Source of the DNA: Azospirillum agricola
GTDB taxonomy: Bacteria; Pseudomonadota; Alphaproteobacteria; Azospirillales; Azospirillaceae
DNA length: 64,000 bases
Direction of reading: 5' to 3'
Assembly: GCF_017876095.1 (NCBI RefSeq)
Contig: NZ_JAGINM010000005.1
Span: 248,001-312,000, forward strand
The position numbers and the translations under genes were made by a program. Below, one piece after another: positions 34,092 through 42,529 of this stretch. A model generated the notes under the pieces. The model saw nothing but the letters and a program-made list of their open reading frames with translations. It was not told the DNA's origin and did no database searches. Positions within the stretch are counted from its first letter, which is position 1, and each line of letters begins with the position of its first letter.

Positions 34092-34871
34092 ATGGATCCG
34101 CAAGTCGAAGCCGAACTGGCTCCCTTCGCCGGCGACCTGCTCGGGCTGCTGCCGCCGGGGATGATCCGCCGGGTTGCCCTCCCCCGTCCCTCCGCCGACG
34201 TCATCGCCGGCTACAAGGCGCTGCCCGACCTGACCTCGGTGGTCGCCGACATCCTCGACGAGCTGGGCTTCGACACCGCGATCCCCGGCGGCCGGCTGGC
34301 GCCGCTCGCCCCGGAGCAGCGCATCGTCGGCCCGGCCGTCACGGTCAGGCAGGCCCGCGTGCGCCGGCCGGCCGGCCACGGCATCGCGCACCGTCTGGTG
34401 CCGCGCCTCGGCGGGCTCGATCAGGTGACGCTGAGCCGGCCGGGCGACGTGCTGGTGATCGACGCCGGCGGCGCCGACGACGCATCGAGCTTCGGCGGGC
34501 TGATGGCGACGGCGGTGCACAGCCGCGGGCTGGCCGGGGTGGTGGTCGACGGCTGCGTGCGCGACGCCGAGAGCATGCGCCGCATGGGGCTGTCGGTGTG
34601 GTCGCGCGGCCTGACCCCGCGCACCGGCAAGCACCGGCTGGAGATCGTCGAGTTCAACGGCGTGGTCGAGATCGGCGGCACGCAGGTGCTGGCCGGCGAC
34701 CTGCTGCTCGGCGACCGCGACGGCCTGATCGCCGTGCCCGCCGAGTTGGCCGAGGAGGTGCTGCGGCGCGCCCAGGCGGCGACGGCCGGCGAGAAGGCGC
34801 TGATCGACAGCGTCCAGCGCGGCGACGCCCCGCGCGACAGCATGGCCGTGCTGCCGCCCGAGAAGTGGTGA
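34092..34871 (+). CDS. RraA-family protein (second copy)
   Basis: A 259-residue member of the RraA/HMG-aldolase family. The R-D pair sits in GVVVDGCVRDAESMRRMG (Arg157, Asp158), with the loop GGADDASSFGGLMATAVHSR before it. It is longer than the first copy by an N-terminal extension of about 40 residues and differs much in sequence, so it is a paralogue rather than a recent duplicate. Probably a second lyase or decarboxylase step. ATG 34092 is 14 bases after the second tctC. Confidence 0.82.
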   Translation: MDPQVEAELAPFAGDLLGLLPPGMIRRVALPRPSADVIAGYKALPDLTSVVADILDELGFDTAIPGGRLAPLAPEQRIVGPAVTVRQARVRRPAGHGIAHRLVPRLGGLDQVTLSRPGDVLVIDAGGADDASSFGGLMATAVHSRGLAGVVVDGCVRDAESMRRMGLSVWSRGLTPRTGKHRLEIVEFNGVVEIGGTQVLAGDLLLGDRDGLIAVPAELAEEVLRRAQAATAGEKALIDSVQRGDAPRDSMAVLPPEKW

Positions 34872-34882
34872 GGGAAGACACC

Positions 34883-35803
34883 ATGCCCACCACCCCGCGC
34901 ATCGGCCCCCCGCGCATCGGCCTGATCGGCTTCGGCGAGGTCGGGTCGAGCTTCGCCTGCGGCTTCCTCGCCGATGGCCTGACCGGGCTCGTCGCCTACG
35001 ACGAGCCGCAGAGCGACGCCCAGCGCGACCTCGCCCGCCAGCGCGCCGAGGAATTGGGCGTTCCCCTGCTCGACGACCCGGCGGGACTCGCCGACCGCGA
35101 TCTCGTCGTCTGCTGCGTTCCGCAGGATCGGGCGATGGCGGCGGCCGAACGCTGCGCCGGTGCCCTCGCGCCCGACGCGCTCTACGCCGACGTGAACTCG
35201 CTGGGGCCGCCCGACAAGATCGCCGTGGCCGAACGGGTCGCCGCGCTGGGCGGGACCTTCGTCGACGCGGCGATCATGGGCATGCCGATCAACGACCTCC
35301 ACCGCGTCCCGGTGCTGGCCTCGGGCGAGGCGGCGCAGCGCTTCGCCGATCTGGGCAACCGCATCGGCATGCGCATCCAGGTGACCGGCACGCGGCCCGG
35401 CGACGCGGCCGGCGTCAAGATCCTGCGCAGCGTGGTGACCAAGGGGCTGGAATGCCTGCTGGTCGAAAGCCTGACGGCGGCCCGCCGCCACGGCCTCGAC
35501 CACGCGGTGCTGGACAGCCTCGTCGGGCTGTTCGGCCCGCAGAGCCGCGCGGTCCTCGACTTCCTGATCCGCACCCACGCCGTGCACGCCCGCCGCCGGT
35601 CGCTGGAGGTCGCCATGTGCGCCGACACGCTGGCCGCCGCCGGACTCGACCCGCTGGTCACCGCCGCCGTCGCCGCCCGCCTGCGCCGCACCGCCGGCGG
35701 GGGGCTGGCCGCCGCCGCGAACGGACGGCTTCCCGCCGGCACCGACGACGCCGTCGCCCTCTTCGACCGCCACCTCGACACCCCCGCGGAGACCCCCGCA
35801 TGA
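34883..35803 (+). CDS. NAD(P)-dependent dehydrogenase, DUF1932 type (second copy)
   Basis: A 306-residue homologue of the product of 30248. The Rossmann motif IGLIGFGEVGSSFACGF stands at about residue 11, and the helical C-terminal domain begins near DAAGVKILRSVVTKGLECL with the catalytic lysine position kept. The two copies share organisation but differ in many residues, implying separate substrates. ATG 34883 is 11 bases after the second RraA gene; its stop overlaps the TctB start (ATGA). Confidence 0.85.
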   Translation: MPTTPRIGPPRIGLIGFGEVGSSFACGFLADGLTGLVAYDEPQSDAQRDLARQRAEELGVPLLDDPAGLADRDLVVCCVPQDRAMAAAERCAGALAPDALYADVNSLGPPDKIAVAERVAALGGTFVDAAIMGMPINDLHRVPVLASGEAAQRFADLGNRIGMRIQVTGTRPGDAAGVKILRSVVTKGLECLLVESLTAARRHGLDHAVLDSLVGLFGPQSRAVLDFLIRTHAVHARRRSLEVAMCADTLAAAGLDPLVTAAVAARLRRTAGGGLAAAANGRLPAGTDDAVALFDRHLDTPAETPA

Positions 35804-36246
35804 GCATCCGAAACACAAGCGACTTCGTGTCCGGGCTGGTCCTGGTCGCCACCGGCGCGGCCGCGATCCTCGCCGCCCGCGACTACGCCATGGGCACCGC
35901 CTTCCGCATGGGGCCGGGCTATTTCCCGGTGCTGCTCGGCGGCCTGCTGGCCCTGCTCGGCGCCGCCATCAGCCTGCGGGCGCTGTGGATCGACGAGGGC
36001 AACCGGATGGGCGGCGTCGCGTGGCGCCCGGTCCTGCTGGTGCTCGGCGGGGTCTTGTCCTTCGCCCTGCTGCTGAGCGCGCTCGGGCTGGTGCTGGCCA
36101 GCCTGCTGGCGCTCGCCGTCTCGGCGCTGGCGACGCACGACGTCCGCCATTGGGAAGTGCCGGTGCTGTCGGCGGGGCTCAGCGCCTTCTCGCTGGTCGT
36201 CTTCGTCTACGGGCTCGGCCTGCCCTTCAAGATCTGGCCGGTCTGA
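35800..36246 (+). CDS. tctB: TctB-family small membrane subunit
   Basis: Small membrane subunit of the tripartite tricarboxylate transporter, 148 residues with four predicted helices: about 8-26, 40-60, 75-105 (split) and 120-142. MGPGYFPVLLGGLLALLG is the characteristic motif. It supports TctA in the inner membrane. ATG 35800 overlaps the preceding stop; TctA starts 16 bases later. Confidence 0.9.
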   Translation: MSIRNTSDFVSGLVLVATGAAAILAARDYAMGTAFRMGPGYFPVLLGGLLALLGAAISLRALWIDEGNRMGGVAWRPVLLVLGGVLSFALLLSALGLVLASLLALAVSALATHDVRHWEVPVLSAGLSAFSLVVFVYGLGLPFKIWPV

Positions 36247-36262
36247 GCGGGAAACAGAGACG

Positions 36263-37756
36263 ATGCTGAACGACCTGATCCTCGGATTCTCGGTGGCGGC
36301 GACGCCGGTCAACCTCTTCTACTGCCTGATGGGATCGCTGTTCGGCACGCTGGTCGGCGTGCTGCCCGGCGTGGGGCCGGTGGTGACCATCGCGGTGCTG
36401 CTGCCGGCCACCTTCGCGCTGGAGCCGACCAGCGCGCTGATCATGCTGGCCGGCATCTATTACGGCGCCCAGTATGGCGGCTCGACCACCTCGATCCTGC
36501 TGAACCTGCCGGGCGAAACCTCGTCGGTGGTGACCTGCCTCGACGGCCACGCCATGGCCCGCCAGGGGCGCGCGGGGCCGGCGCTGGCGGTGTCGGCGCT
36601 CGGTTCCTTCTTCGCCGGCTGCGTCGCCACCCTGCTGATCGCGCTGTTCTCGCCGCTGCTGGGCGCCATCGCCGTGCGCTTCGGTCCGGCCGACTATTTC
36701 TCGCTGATGGTCGTCGGGCTGGTCGGGGCGGTCGTGCTGGCGCAGGGCTCGCTTCTGAAGGCGGTGGCGATGATCGTGCTCGGCCTTCTGCTCGGGCTGG
36801 TCGGGACGGATGTCAACTCGGCGGTGTCGCGCTTCGACTTCGGCCTGCCGGAGCTGGCCGACGGCATCAACTTCGTCGTGCTGGCGATGGGTCTGTTCGG
36901 CATCGGCGAGATCATCGTCACGCTGGAACGCCGCAAGGACGAGGAGGGGACCGTCATCCCGCACGGCCGGGTCTGGCCCAGCCTGGACGACACCCGCCGC
37001 TCCTGGAAGCCGGTGCTGCGCGGCACCGCGCTGGGTTCGCTGCTGGGGCTGCTGCCGGGCGGCGGCACCGCGCTCGCCTCCTTCGCCGCCTACGCGCTGG
37101 AGAAGAAGCTGTCGCCCACGCCCGGACGCTTCGGCAAGGGCGCCATCGAGGGGGTCGCCGCCCCGGAATCGGCCAACAACGCGGCGGCGCAGACCTCCTT
37201 CATCCCGCTGCTGACGCTGGGGCTACCGTCCAACGCGGTGATGGCGCTGATGGTCGGCGCCATGATGATCCACGGCATCACGCCGGGGCCGCAGATCATG
37301 ACCGCCCGGCCCGACCTGTTCTGGGGCATGATCGCCAGCATGTGGATCGGCAATCTGATGCTGGTGCTGCTCAACATGCCGATGATCGGGCTGTGGGTGC
37401 GGCTGCTGCGCATTCCCTACCGGCTGCTCTACCCGGCCATCCTGCTGTTCGCCTGCATCGGCATCTACAGCGTCAGCAACAGCGCCTTCGACGTCGGCCT
37501 CGCCGCCGCCTTCGGGCTGCTCGGCTACATCCTGGTCAAGGCCGCCTTCGAGCCGGCGCCGCTGCTGCTGGGATTCATCCTCGGCCCGCTGATGGAGGAG
37601 AATCTGCGCCGGGCCATGACCATGTCGCGCGGCGACGCCGCAGTCTTCCTGCGCGAGCCGGTCAGCCTGGGCCTGCTGCTGCTCGCCCTCCTCCTTCTGG
37701 CCGCCACGCTGCTGCCGGCCGTCAAGCGCGGCCGCCGCGAGGTCTTCGTCGAATGA
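36263..37756 (+). CDS. tctA: TctA-family large permease subunit
   Basis: Large permease subunit, 497 residues with about 11-12 membrane helices. Hallmarks are VGVLPGVGPVVTIAVLLPAT near 30, YYGAQYGGSTTSILLNLPGE near 70, LGLLPGGGTALASFAAYALEK near 255 and PSNAVMALMVGAMMIHGITPG. It moves the carboxylate delivered by TctC, driven by proton or sodium gradient. Last gene of the 29245-37756 operon. Confidence 0.93.
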   Translation: MLNDLILGFSVAATPVNLFYCLMGSLFGTLVGVLPGVGPVVTIAVLLPATFALEPTSALIMLAGIYYGAQYGGSTTSILLNLPGETSSVVTCLDGHAMARQGRAGPALAVSALGSFFAGCVATLLIALFSPLLGAIAVRFGPADYFSLMVVGLVGAVVLAQGSLLKAVAMIVLGLLLGLVGTDVNSAVSRFDFGLPELADGINFVVLAMGLFGIGEIIVTLERRKDEEGTVIPHGRVWPSLDDTRRSWKPVLRGTALGSLLGLLPGGGTALASFAAYALEKKLSPTPGRFGKGAIEGVAAPESANNAAAQTSFIPLLTLGLPSNAVMALMVGAMMIHGITPGPQIMTARPDLFWGMIASMWIGNLMLVLLNMPMIGLWVRLLRIPYRLLYPAILLFACIGIYSVSNSAFDVGLAAAFGLLGYILVKAAFEPAPLLLGFILGPLMEENLRRAMTMSRGDAAVFLREPVSLGLLLLALLLLAATLLPAVKRGRREVFVE

Positions 37757-37867
37757 GCGCCGGTTGCCGGGACCGTCCGTCCGCCGGCGCCGTCGGTTCC
37801 TGGAAAGCGCGCATGAAGCCGGACGCCGACATGGGCCGATGATGTCGGCAGGGGTTTATGAGTGATG

Positions 37868-37885
37868 GCCTGAAATGTTTCAGGC
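37868..37885. terminator. Hairpin between convergent genes
   Basis: GCCTGAA and TTCAGGC pair around ATGT between the tctA stop and the TauE stop. No T tract follows, so it may be a weak bidirectional terminator or a regulator site. Confidence 0.35.
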
Positions 37886-37900
37886 TCGCCGACGGCCCGC

Positions 37901-38650
37901 TCAGAACAGGGGCCGCAGGGCGAGATGGGCACCCAGCGCCAGCAGGCCCAGGAAGAAGCAGCGCCGGAAGGTGTCCTGACGCACGCGAAGGCGCAGCCAT
38001 TGGCCGAGCAGCATGCCGGCCAGGGACGGAAGCAGGGCCAGCAGGGACATCCCCACCAGCGCGCCGGCGAACACGCCGTGCTGGGCCAGACCGGCGGCCA
38101 GCGCCACCGTGGAGACGGTGAAGGACAGCCCCAGGGCCTGCACCAGCTCCTCCCTCTCCAGGGCCAGCGCCTGGAGGTAGGGGACGGCCGGGATCACGAA
38201 GACGCCGGTGGCGGCGGTCACCAGCCCGGTCGCCAGCCCGACCAGCGGCCCCATCCACCGCTCGCTCCCGGCCGGCACGCGCAGCCGCGCCGAGGACAGG
38301 CCGAGGATCGCGTACAGCACCAGGGCGATCCCCAGCGCCATGGTCGCGACCCCCGACGCGTCGCTGGCCAGGAAGCCGGCGCCCACCCAGGTTCCCAGGC
38401 ACACACCCGCCATCATCGGCCACAGCCTTTCCAGAAGAGGGCCGAATCCGGGGCCGCTCGCCAACTGCCAGACATTCGTCACGAACGAAGGCACGATCAG
38501 CAGCGAGGCCGCCTCCGCCGGCGGCATGACGAGACCCAGCAGCCCCATGGCGACGGTGGGAAGACCCAGCCCGATCATCCCCTTCACGCCGCCGGCGAGC
38601 AGGAATGTCAGGGCTACGGCGGCGATGATGGGGAGGGAGTGGCTCGGCAT
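37901..38650 (-). CDS. TauE/SafE family sulfite/anion exporter
   Basis: A 249-residue inner-membrane protein with about eight helices and two internal-repeat halves; FLLAGGVKGMIGLGLPTVAM near 17-36 is the TauE/SafE motif, repeated in degenerate form near GLATGLVTAATGVFVIPAV. Family members export sulfite, sulfonates or other organosulfur anions. It is convergent with the catabolic operon and not clearly part of it. ATG 38650 is preceded by GGCTCC only; no strong site was seen. Confidence 0.88.
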   Translation of the reverse strand: MPSHSLPIIAAVALTFLLAGGVKGMIGLGLPTVAMGLLGLVMPPAEAASLLIVPSFVTNVWQLASGPGFGPLLERLWPMMAGVCLGTWVGAGFLASDASGVATMALGIALVLYAILGLSSARLRVPAGSERWMGPLVGLATGLVTAATGVFVIPAVPYLQALALEREELVQALGLSFTVSTVALAAGLAQHGVFAGALVGMSLLALLPSLAGMLLGQWLRLRVRQDTFRRCFFLGLLALGAHLALRPLF

Positions 38651-38857
38651 GGAGCCGATCTAGACGCCGATCCGGGCACGGGACAATGCGGATGATCCGC
38701 AGCGTGCCTCAGGCGTGGACGAAGGCAGCGGCCCGGCCGGGGCACGGAGGCCGCGACCGCCCCGACCGTGGCAGATCGGCAACACACCAGCGGCGGCGCG
38801 TCAGCAAAATCGTAGGTAGTCACACAATTCTTGCCAGAGCCGCCGCCCGCTGAATAC

Positions 38858-38870
38858 AATGATAATCATT
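38858..38870 (+). promoter_or_regulatory. Fur box upstream of the TonB receptor
   Basis: AATGAT-A-ATCATT is a perfect 6-1-6 palindrome, the core of the Fur site, in an AT-rich patch (38852-38878) 107 bases before the receptor start. Repression in iron-rich cells is expected. Confidence 0.75.
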
Positions 38871-38976
38871 CGCATTTTTGCCGATCCGCACCGACGTTCG
38901 CCTCCACCGGGAGGACGCCGTGCCGGCCGCTGAAGTTGCGTCACAGAGACCGCCGCCTGGTAGAGGAATCGGCCCC

Positions 38977-41493
38977 ATGAATCGTGTCCGCGGCAAGGCT
39001 GCTCCGCGCCAAACCGTTCCCCATCGCAAACGCCCGTCCGTTGCGCCCGACGCCTCCGCTCCGGGCCTGCGCCCGGTCGCCATGGCCGTCCAGCTGGCCG
39101 GCGCCGTGCTGGCTGGCGGGCTTGCCCTCGCGCCGGCCGCCCATGCCCAGACGGCGGCCACGGCCGGCACGGTCAACGCCAGCGTGCCCGCCGGTCCGCT
39201 CGCCGATTCGCTGAACCGCTTCGCGGCGCAGGCGGGCGTCTCCATCGCGATGGACGCGGAGCAGATCCGCGGCAGGACCGCTCCGGCGCTGAACGGCACG
39301 ACGACGGTGGAGGACGGCTTCCGCCGGCTGCTGGCGGGGAGCGGCTACCAGATCGGACGCGGCCCGTCGGGCTACAGGCTGGTCGCGCAAGGCGCCGCCC
39401 CGGCGGCCGGCACGGCTGCGGCGGGCGGCACGGCTGCGGCGGGCGGCACGGTGCTGCCGGCCCTCCAGGTCACGGCCAACACCGCTCCGCTTCCCGGCGA
39501 GCTCCAGCGGCCCTACGCCGGCGGACAGGTGGCGCAGGGCGGATCGCTGGGCCTGCTCGGCTCCCGCAACGTCATGGACACGCCGTTCAGCGTGACCAAC
39601 TACACCTCCCAGCTCATCGAGGACCAGCAGGCGCGCACGGCGGCCGACACGCTGATCAACGATTCGTCGGTGCGCACCACCACCGGCAGCAACGGCTTCG
39701 ACGACACCTTCCAGATTCGCGGCTTCGCCGTGTCCGCCACCGACGTCGGCTTCAACGGCATGTACGGCCTGGTGTCGCAGAACCGCGTGCCGGCGCAGAT
39801 CATCGAGCGCATCGAGCTGCTGAAGGGCCCCGGCGCGCTCGCCAACGGCATCGCCCCCGGCAACAGCATCGGCGGCGGCATCAACATCGTCAGCAAGCGC
39901 GCCGGCGACGAGCCGCTCACCCGCCTGACCACCACCTACCAGAGCGACGCCAACTTCGGCCTGAGCGCCGACGTCGGCCGCCGCTTCGGGGCGAACAAGG
40001 AGTGGGGCGTCCGCTTCAACGGCCTGCTGCGCGGCGGCGAGGGCTCGGTCGACGGCGGCGACGTGCGGACCGGCCTCGGCACGCTGGCGGTGGATTACCG
40101 GGGCGAGCGGCTGCGCTGGTCGCTCGACGGCATCGTGCAGCGCGACAGCACGGACAATTTCCGCCCGCAGGTCAGCATCCTGTCGACCACGACCGCCATC
40201 CCGTCGCCGCCGGACGCGCGCGGCAACTGGTATCCCGGCACGACGCTGGTCCAGAAGGACACGACCGTCGCCTCGAACATCGAGTTCGACCTGACCGACT
40301 GGCTGACCGTGTACGCCGGCCTCGGCTACCGCGACGGCTCGAACGATCAGGTCTTCCCGTCCTCCAGCCCGGCCGTCAACGCGCTCGGCAACTTCACGGT
40401 CCGCAACTCCTACTACGACTCCTACACCCGGACGACCAGCGGCATGGCCGGCACGCGCCTGCGCTTCGACACGGGTCCCGTCCGCCACGCCGTCAACGTC
40501 GGCTTCACCGGCTTCCAGCAGGAGGCCGGCAACGCCTACATCCAGTCGGCCGGCTCGGCCGCGACGAACATCTACCGGCCCTCGCGGCTTCCCGCCATCA
40601 CGGCCGCGCGCACCGACCCGACGAAGGCGTCCGAGACGACGCTGACCAGCGTCGCGGTGGCCGACACGATGTCCTTCCTGGACGACCGCCTGCTGCTGAC
40701 GCTGGGCGTGCGCGACCAGCAGGTCACCTTGAAGAGCTACAGCACCGCCACCGGCGCGATGACCAGCAAGTACGACGCCAGCGCGACGACGCCGCTGGCC
40801 GGCCTGGTCGTCAAGCCGCTGGAGAACGTCTCGCTCTACGCCAACTACGCCGAGGGGCTGAGCCGCGGCACCATCGTCGGCGCCGGCTACGCCAACACCG
40901 GCGCGGTGCTCGCCCCGTTCAAGTCCAAGCAGTACGAGGCCGGCGTCAAGGTCGACTGGGGCACCGTCACCACGACGGCGGCGGTCTTCCAGATCGCCAA
41001 GCCGAACTCGATCCGCACCGCCTCAAACGACCTCGCCTACGACGGCGAGCAGCGCAACCGCGGCCTGGAGCTCTCCGCCTACGGCGAGATCCTGCCCGGC
41101 CTGCGCGCCATGGCCAGCGCGACCTTCCTGAAGCCGGAGCTGACCCGCACCGCCGTCGCCGCCGAGCAGGGCAACGACGCCGCCGGCGTGCCGGACAAGA
41201 CCTTCTCCGGCAGCCTCGACTGGACCACCCCCTGGGTGCCCGAGCTGTCGCTGAACGGGCGCGTCATCCACACCTCGGGCTCCTACCTGACCGCCGCCAA
41301 CACCCTGCGCTTCGACGGCTGGACCCGCGTCGACGTCGGCGCCCGCTACAGCGCCGACATCGGGGGCAAGCCCGTCACCCTGCGCGCCAACGTCGAGAAC
41401 CTGTTCGACAAGAACTACTGGCTGACGACCGGCACCTACGTGACCGTCGGCGCGCCGCGCACGGTGGTGCTGTCCGCCACGGTCGATTTCTGA
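38977..41493 (+). CDS. TonB-dependent siderophore receptor with STN domain
   Basis: An 838-residue outer-membrane receptor. After a long signal region (about 1-58, AVLAGGLALAPAAHAQ) comes a secretin/TonB short N-terminal domain (VPAGPLADSLNRFAAQAGVS, about 66-130), the type that contacts an anti-sigma factor. A Gly/Thr/Ala linker made of an exact 18-base direct repeat (39409-39444) follows. The plug begins near LGLLGSRNVMDTPFSVTNYT, and the barrel ends in the usual aromatic VLSATVDF. The ligand is probably a ferric siderophore. ATG 38977 has GAGGAATC upstream. A perfect Fur box precedes it. Confidence 0.9.
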   Translation: MNRVRGKAAPRQTVPHRKRPSVAPDASAPGLRPVAMAVQLAGAVLAGGLALAPAAHAQTAATAGTVNASVPAGPLADSLNRFAAQAGVSIAMDAEQIRGRTAPALNGTTTVEDGFRRLLAGSGYQIGRGPSGYRLVAQGAAPAAGTAAAGGTAAAGGTVLPALQVTANTAPLPGELQRPYAGGQVAQGGSLGLLGSRNVMDTPFSVTNYTSQLIEDQQARTAADTLINDSSVRTTTGSNGFDDTFQIRGFAVSATDVGFNGMYGLVSQNRVPAQIIERIELLKGPGALANGIAPGNSIGGGINIVSKRAGDEPLTRLTTTYQSDANFGLSADVGRRFGANKEWGVRFNGLLRGGEGSVDGGDVRTGLGTLAVDYRGERLRWSLDGIVQRDSTDNFRPQVSILSTTTAIPSPPDARGNWYPGTTLVQKDTTVASNIEFDLTDWLTVYAGLGYRDGSNDQVFPSSSPAVNALGNFTVRNSYYDSYTRTTSGMAGTRLRFDTGPVRHAVNVGFTGFQQEAGNAYIQSAGSAATNIYRPSRLPAITAARTDPTKASETTLTSVAVADTMSFLDDRLLLTLGVRDQQVTLKSYSTATGAMTSKYDASATTPLAGLVVKPLENVSLYANYAEGLSRGTIVGAGYANTGAVLAPFKSKQYEAGVKVDWGTVTTTAAVFQIAKPNSIRTASNDLAYDGEQRNRGLELSAYGEILPGLRAMASATFLKPELTRTAVAAEQGNDAAGVPDKTFSGSLDWTTPWVPELSLNGRVIHTSGSYLTAANTLRFDGWTRVDVGARYSADIGGKPVTLRANVENLFDKNYWLTTGTYVTVGAPRTVVLSATVDF

Positions 41494-41522
41494 TCCTCCA
41501 TACTCCTGCCGACGGATTCGCC

Positions 41523-42251
41523 ATGACCAAGCTTTCCATCGCCCTCCTCGCCGCCCTGGGCTTCGCCCTGCCCGCGCAGGCCCACCAGATCTGGATCGAG
41601 CAGCCGGACGGCGGCAACGCGACGATCCGTTTCGGTGAGTTCGGCGAGAATCTCCGCGAGGCGTCGCCCGGCCTGCTCGACAAGTTCGTCAAGCCGGCCG
41701 GCACGCTGGTTTCCGCCAAGGGCGAGCGGAAGGCCGACGCCGCCAGGACGGCGGACGGCTTCACCCTGCCCTTCACGGCGGCGGCCGGTGACAGCATCGT
41801 CGCCGAGGACGCGCAGTACCCGCTCTACACGTGGAAGCAGGCGGACAGGGAGACCGTCAACTGGTTCCACCCCGCCGCCCGCCTGATCACCGGCTTCGCC
41901 GAGCAGCCGCCCAAACTGGCGCTGGATCTGGTGCCGGCCGGCAAGCCGGGCCAGTTCAAGCTGTTCTTCAAGGGCCAGCCCAAACCCAAGACCAAGGTGG
42001 CGCTGGTCACCCAGTCGGGCTGGGCCAAGGAGGGCCACACCGACGAGCAGGGGCTCGTCGAATTCGACCTGCCCTGGAAGGGCACCTACGTCGCCGAGGT
42101 CAGCCTCAACGAGCGCAGCCCCGGCGAGCGTCCGGGCGCCGGCGGCGCGGAGAAGTACGACGGCGTCAGCTACGTCACCACGGTGACCTACGTCCACGCC
42201 GACGGCCTTGCGCCGATCCCCGCCGGACCGGCGGCGGCGCCCGGCAAGTGA
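41523..42251 (+). CDS. DUF4198 periplasmic protein
   Basis: A 242-residue exported protein (signal peptide ends PAQAHQ near 21). HQIWIEQPDGGNATIRFGEF at the mature N-terminus and the beta-rich Ig-like body are those of DUF4198, proteins found beside TonB receptors and nickel/cobalt or iron importers. A periplasmic metal- or ligand-carrier role is inferred. It begins 29 bases after the receptor gene; its stop overlaps the next start by four bases. Confidence 0.85.
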   Translation: MTKLSIALLAALGFALPAQAHQIWIEQPDGGNATIRFGEFGENLREASPGLLDKFVKPAGTLVSAKGERKADAARTADGFTLPFTAAAGDSIVAEDAQYPLYTWKQADRETVNWFHPAARLITGFAEQPPKLALDLVPAGKPGQFKLFFKGQPKPKTKVALVTQSGWAKEGHTDEQGLVEFDLPWKGTYVAEVSLNERSPGERPGAGGAEKYDGVSYVTTVTYVHADGLAPIPAGPAAAPGK

Positions 42252-42529
42252 CCGCCGTGGCCGGCTGGATCCGCGGCATCGGCCCGCTCGTCTCGCGCAT
42301 CGTCGCCGCCCTGTTCGGCGGCTATGCGCTGGCCGCGCTCGCCAGCGTCGCCGTGCTCGCCCTTCCCATGAGCAAGCCGCAGGCCGTGCTCACCGGGATG
42401 CTGGCGAGCTTCGCGGTCTATGCCGGCGCCGTGATCTGGGTCTTCGCGGCGCGCAGCGCCCGGCGGGCCTGGACGGGCCTTCTCGTGGTCGCCGCGCCGC
42501 TGCTTCTGGCGGCGTGGTCCGTCTGGTGA
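42248..42529 (+). CDS. DUF3649 small membrane protein
   Basis: A 93-residue inner-membrane protein with three helices (about 12-40, 45-68, 73-92) and the start WIRGIGPLVSRIVAALFGGY typical of DUF3649. Such proteins occur only in iron-uptake operons with PepSY and DUF3325 partners; the function is not known. The GTG at 42248 gives GTGA overlap with DUF4198, and the stop gives TGATG overlap with the PepSY gene. Confidence 0.8.
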   Translation: MTAVAGWIRGIGPLVSRIVAALFGGYALAALASVAVLALPMSKPQAVLTGMLASFAVYAGAVIWVFAARSARRAWTGLLVVAAPLLLAAWSVW

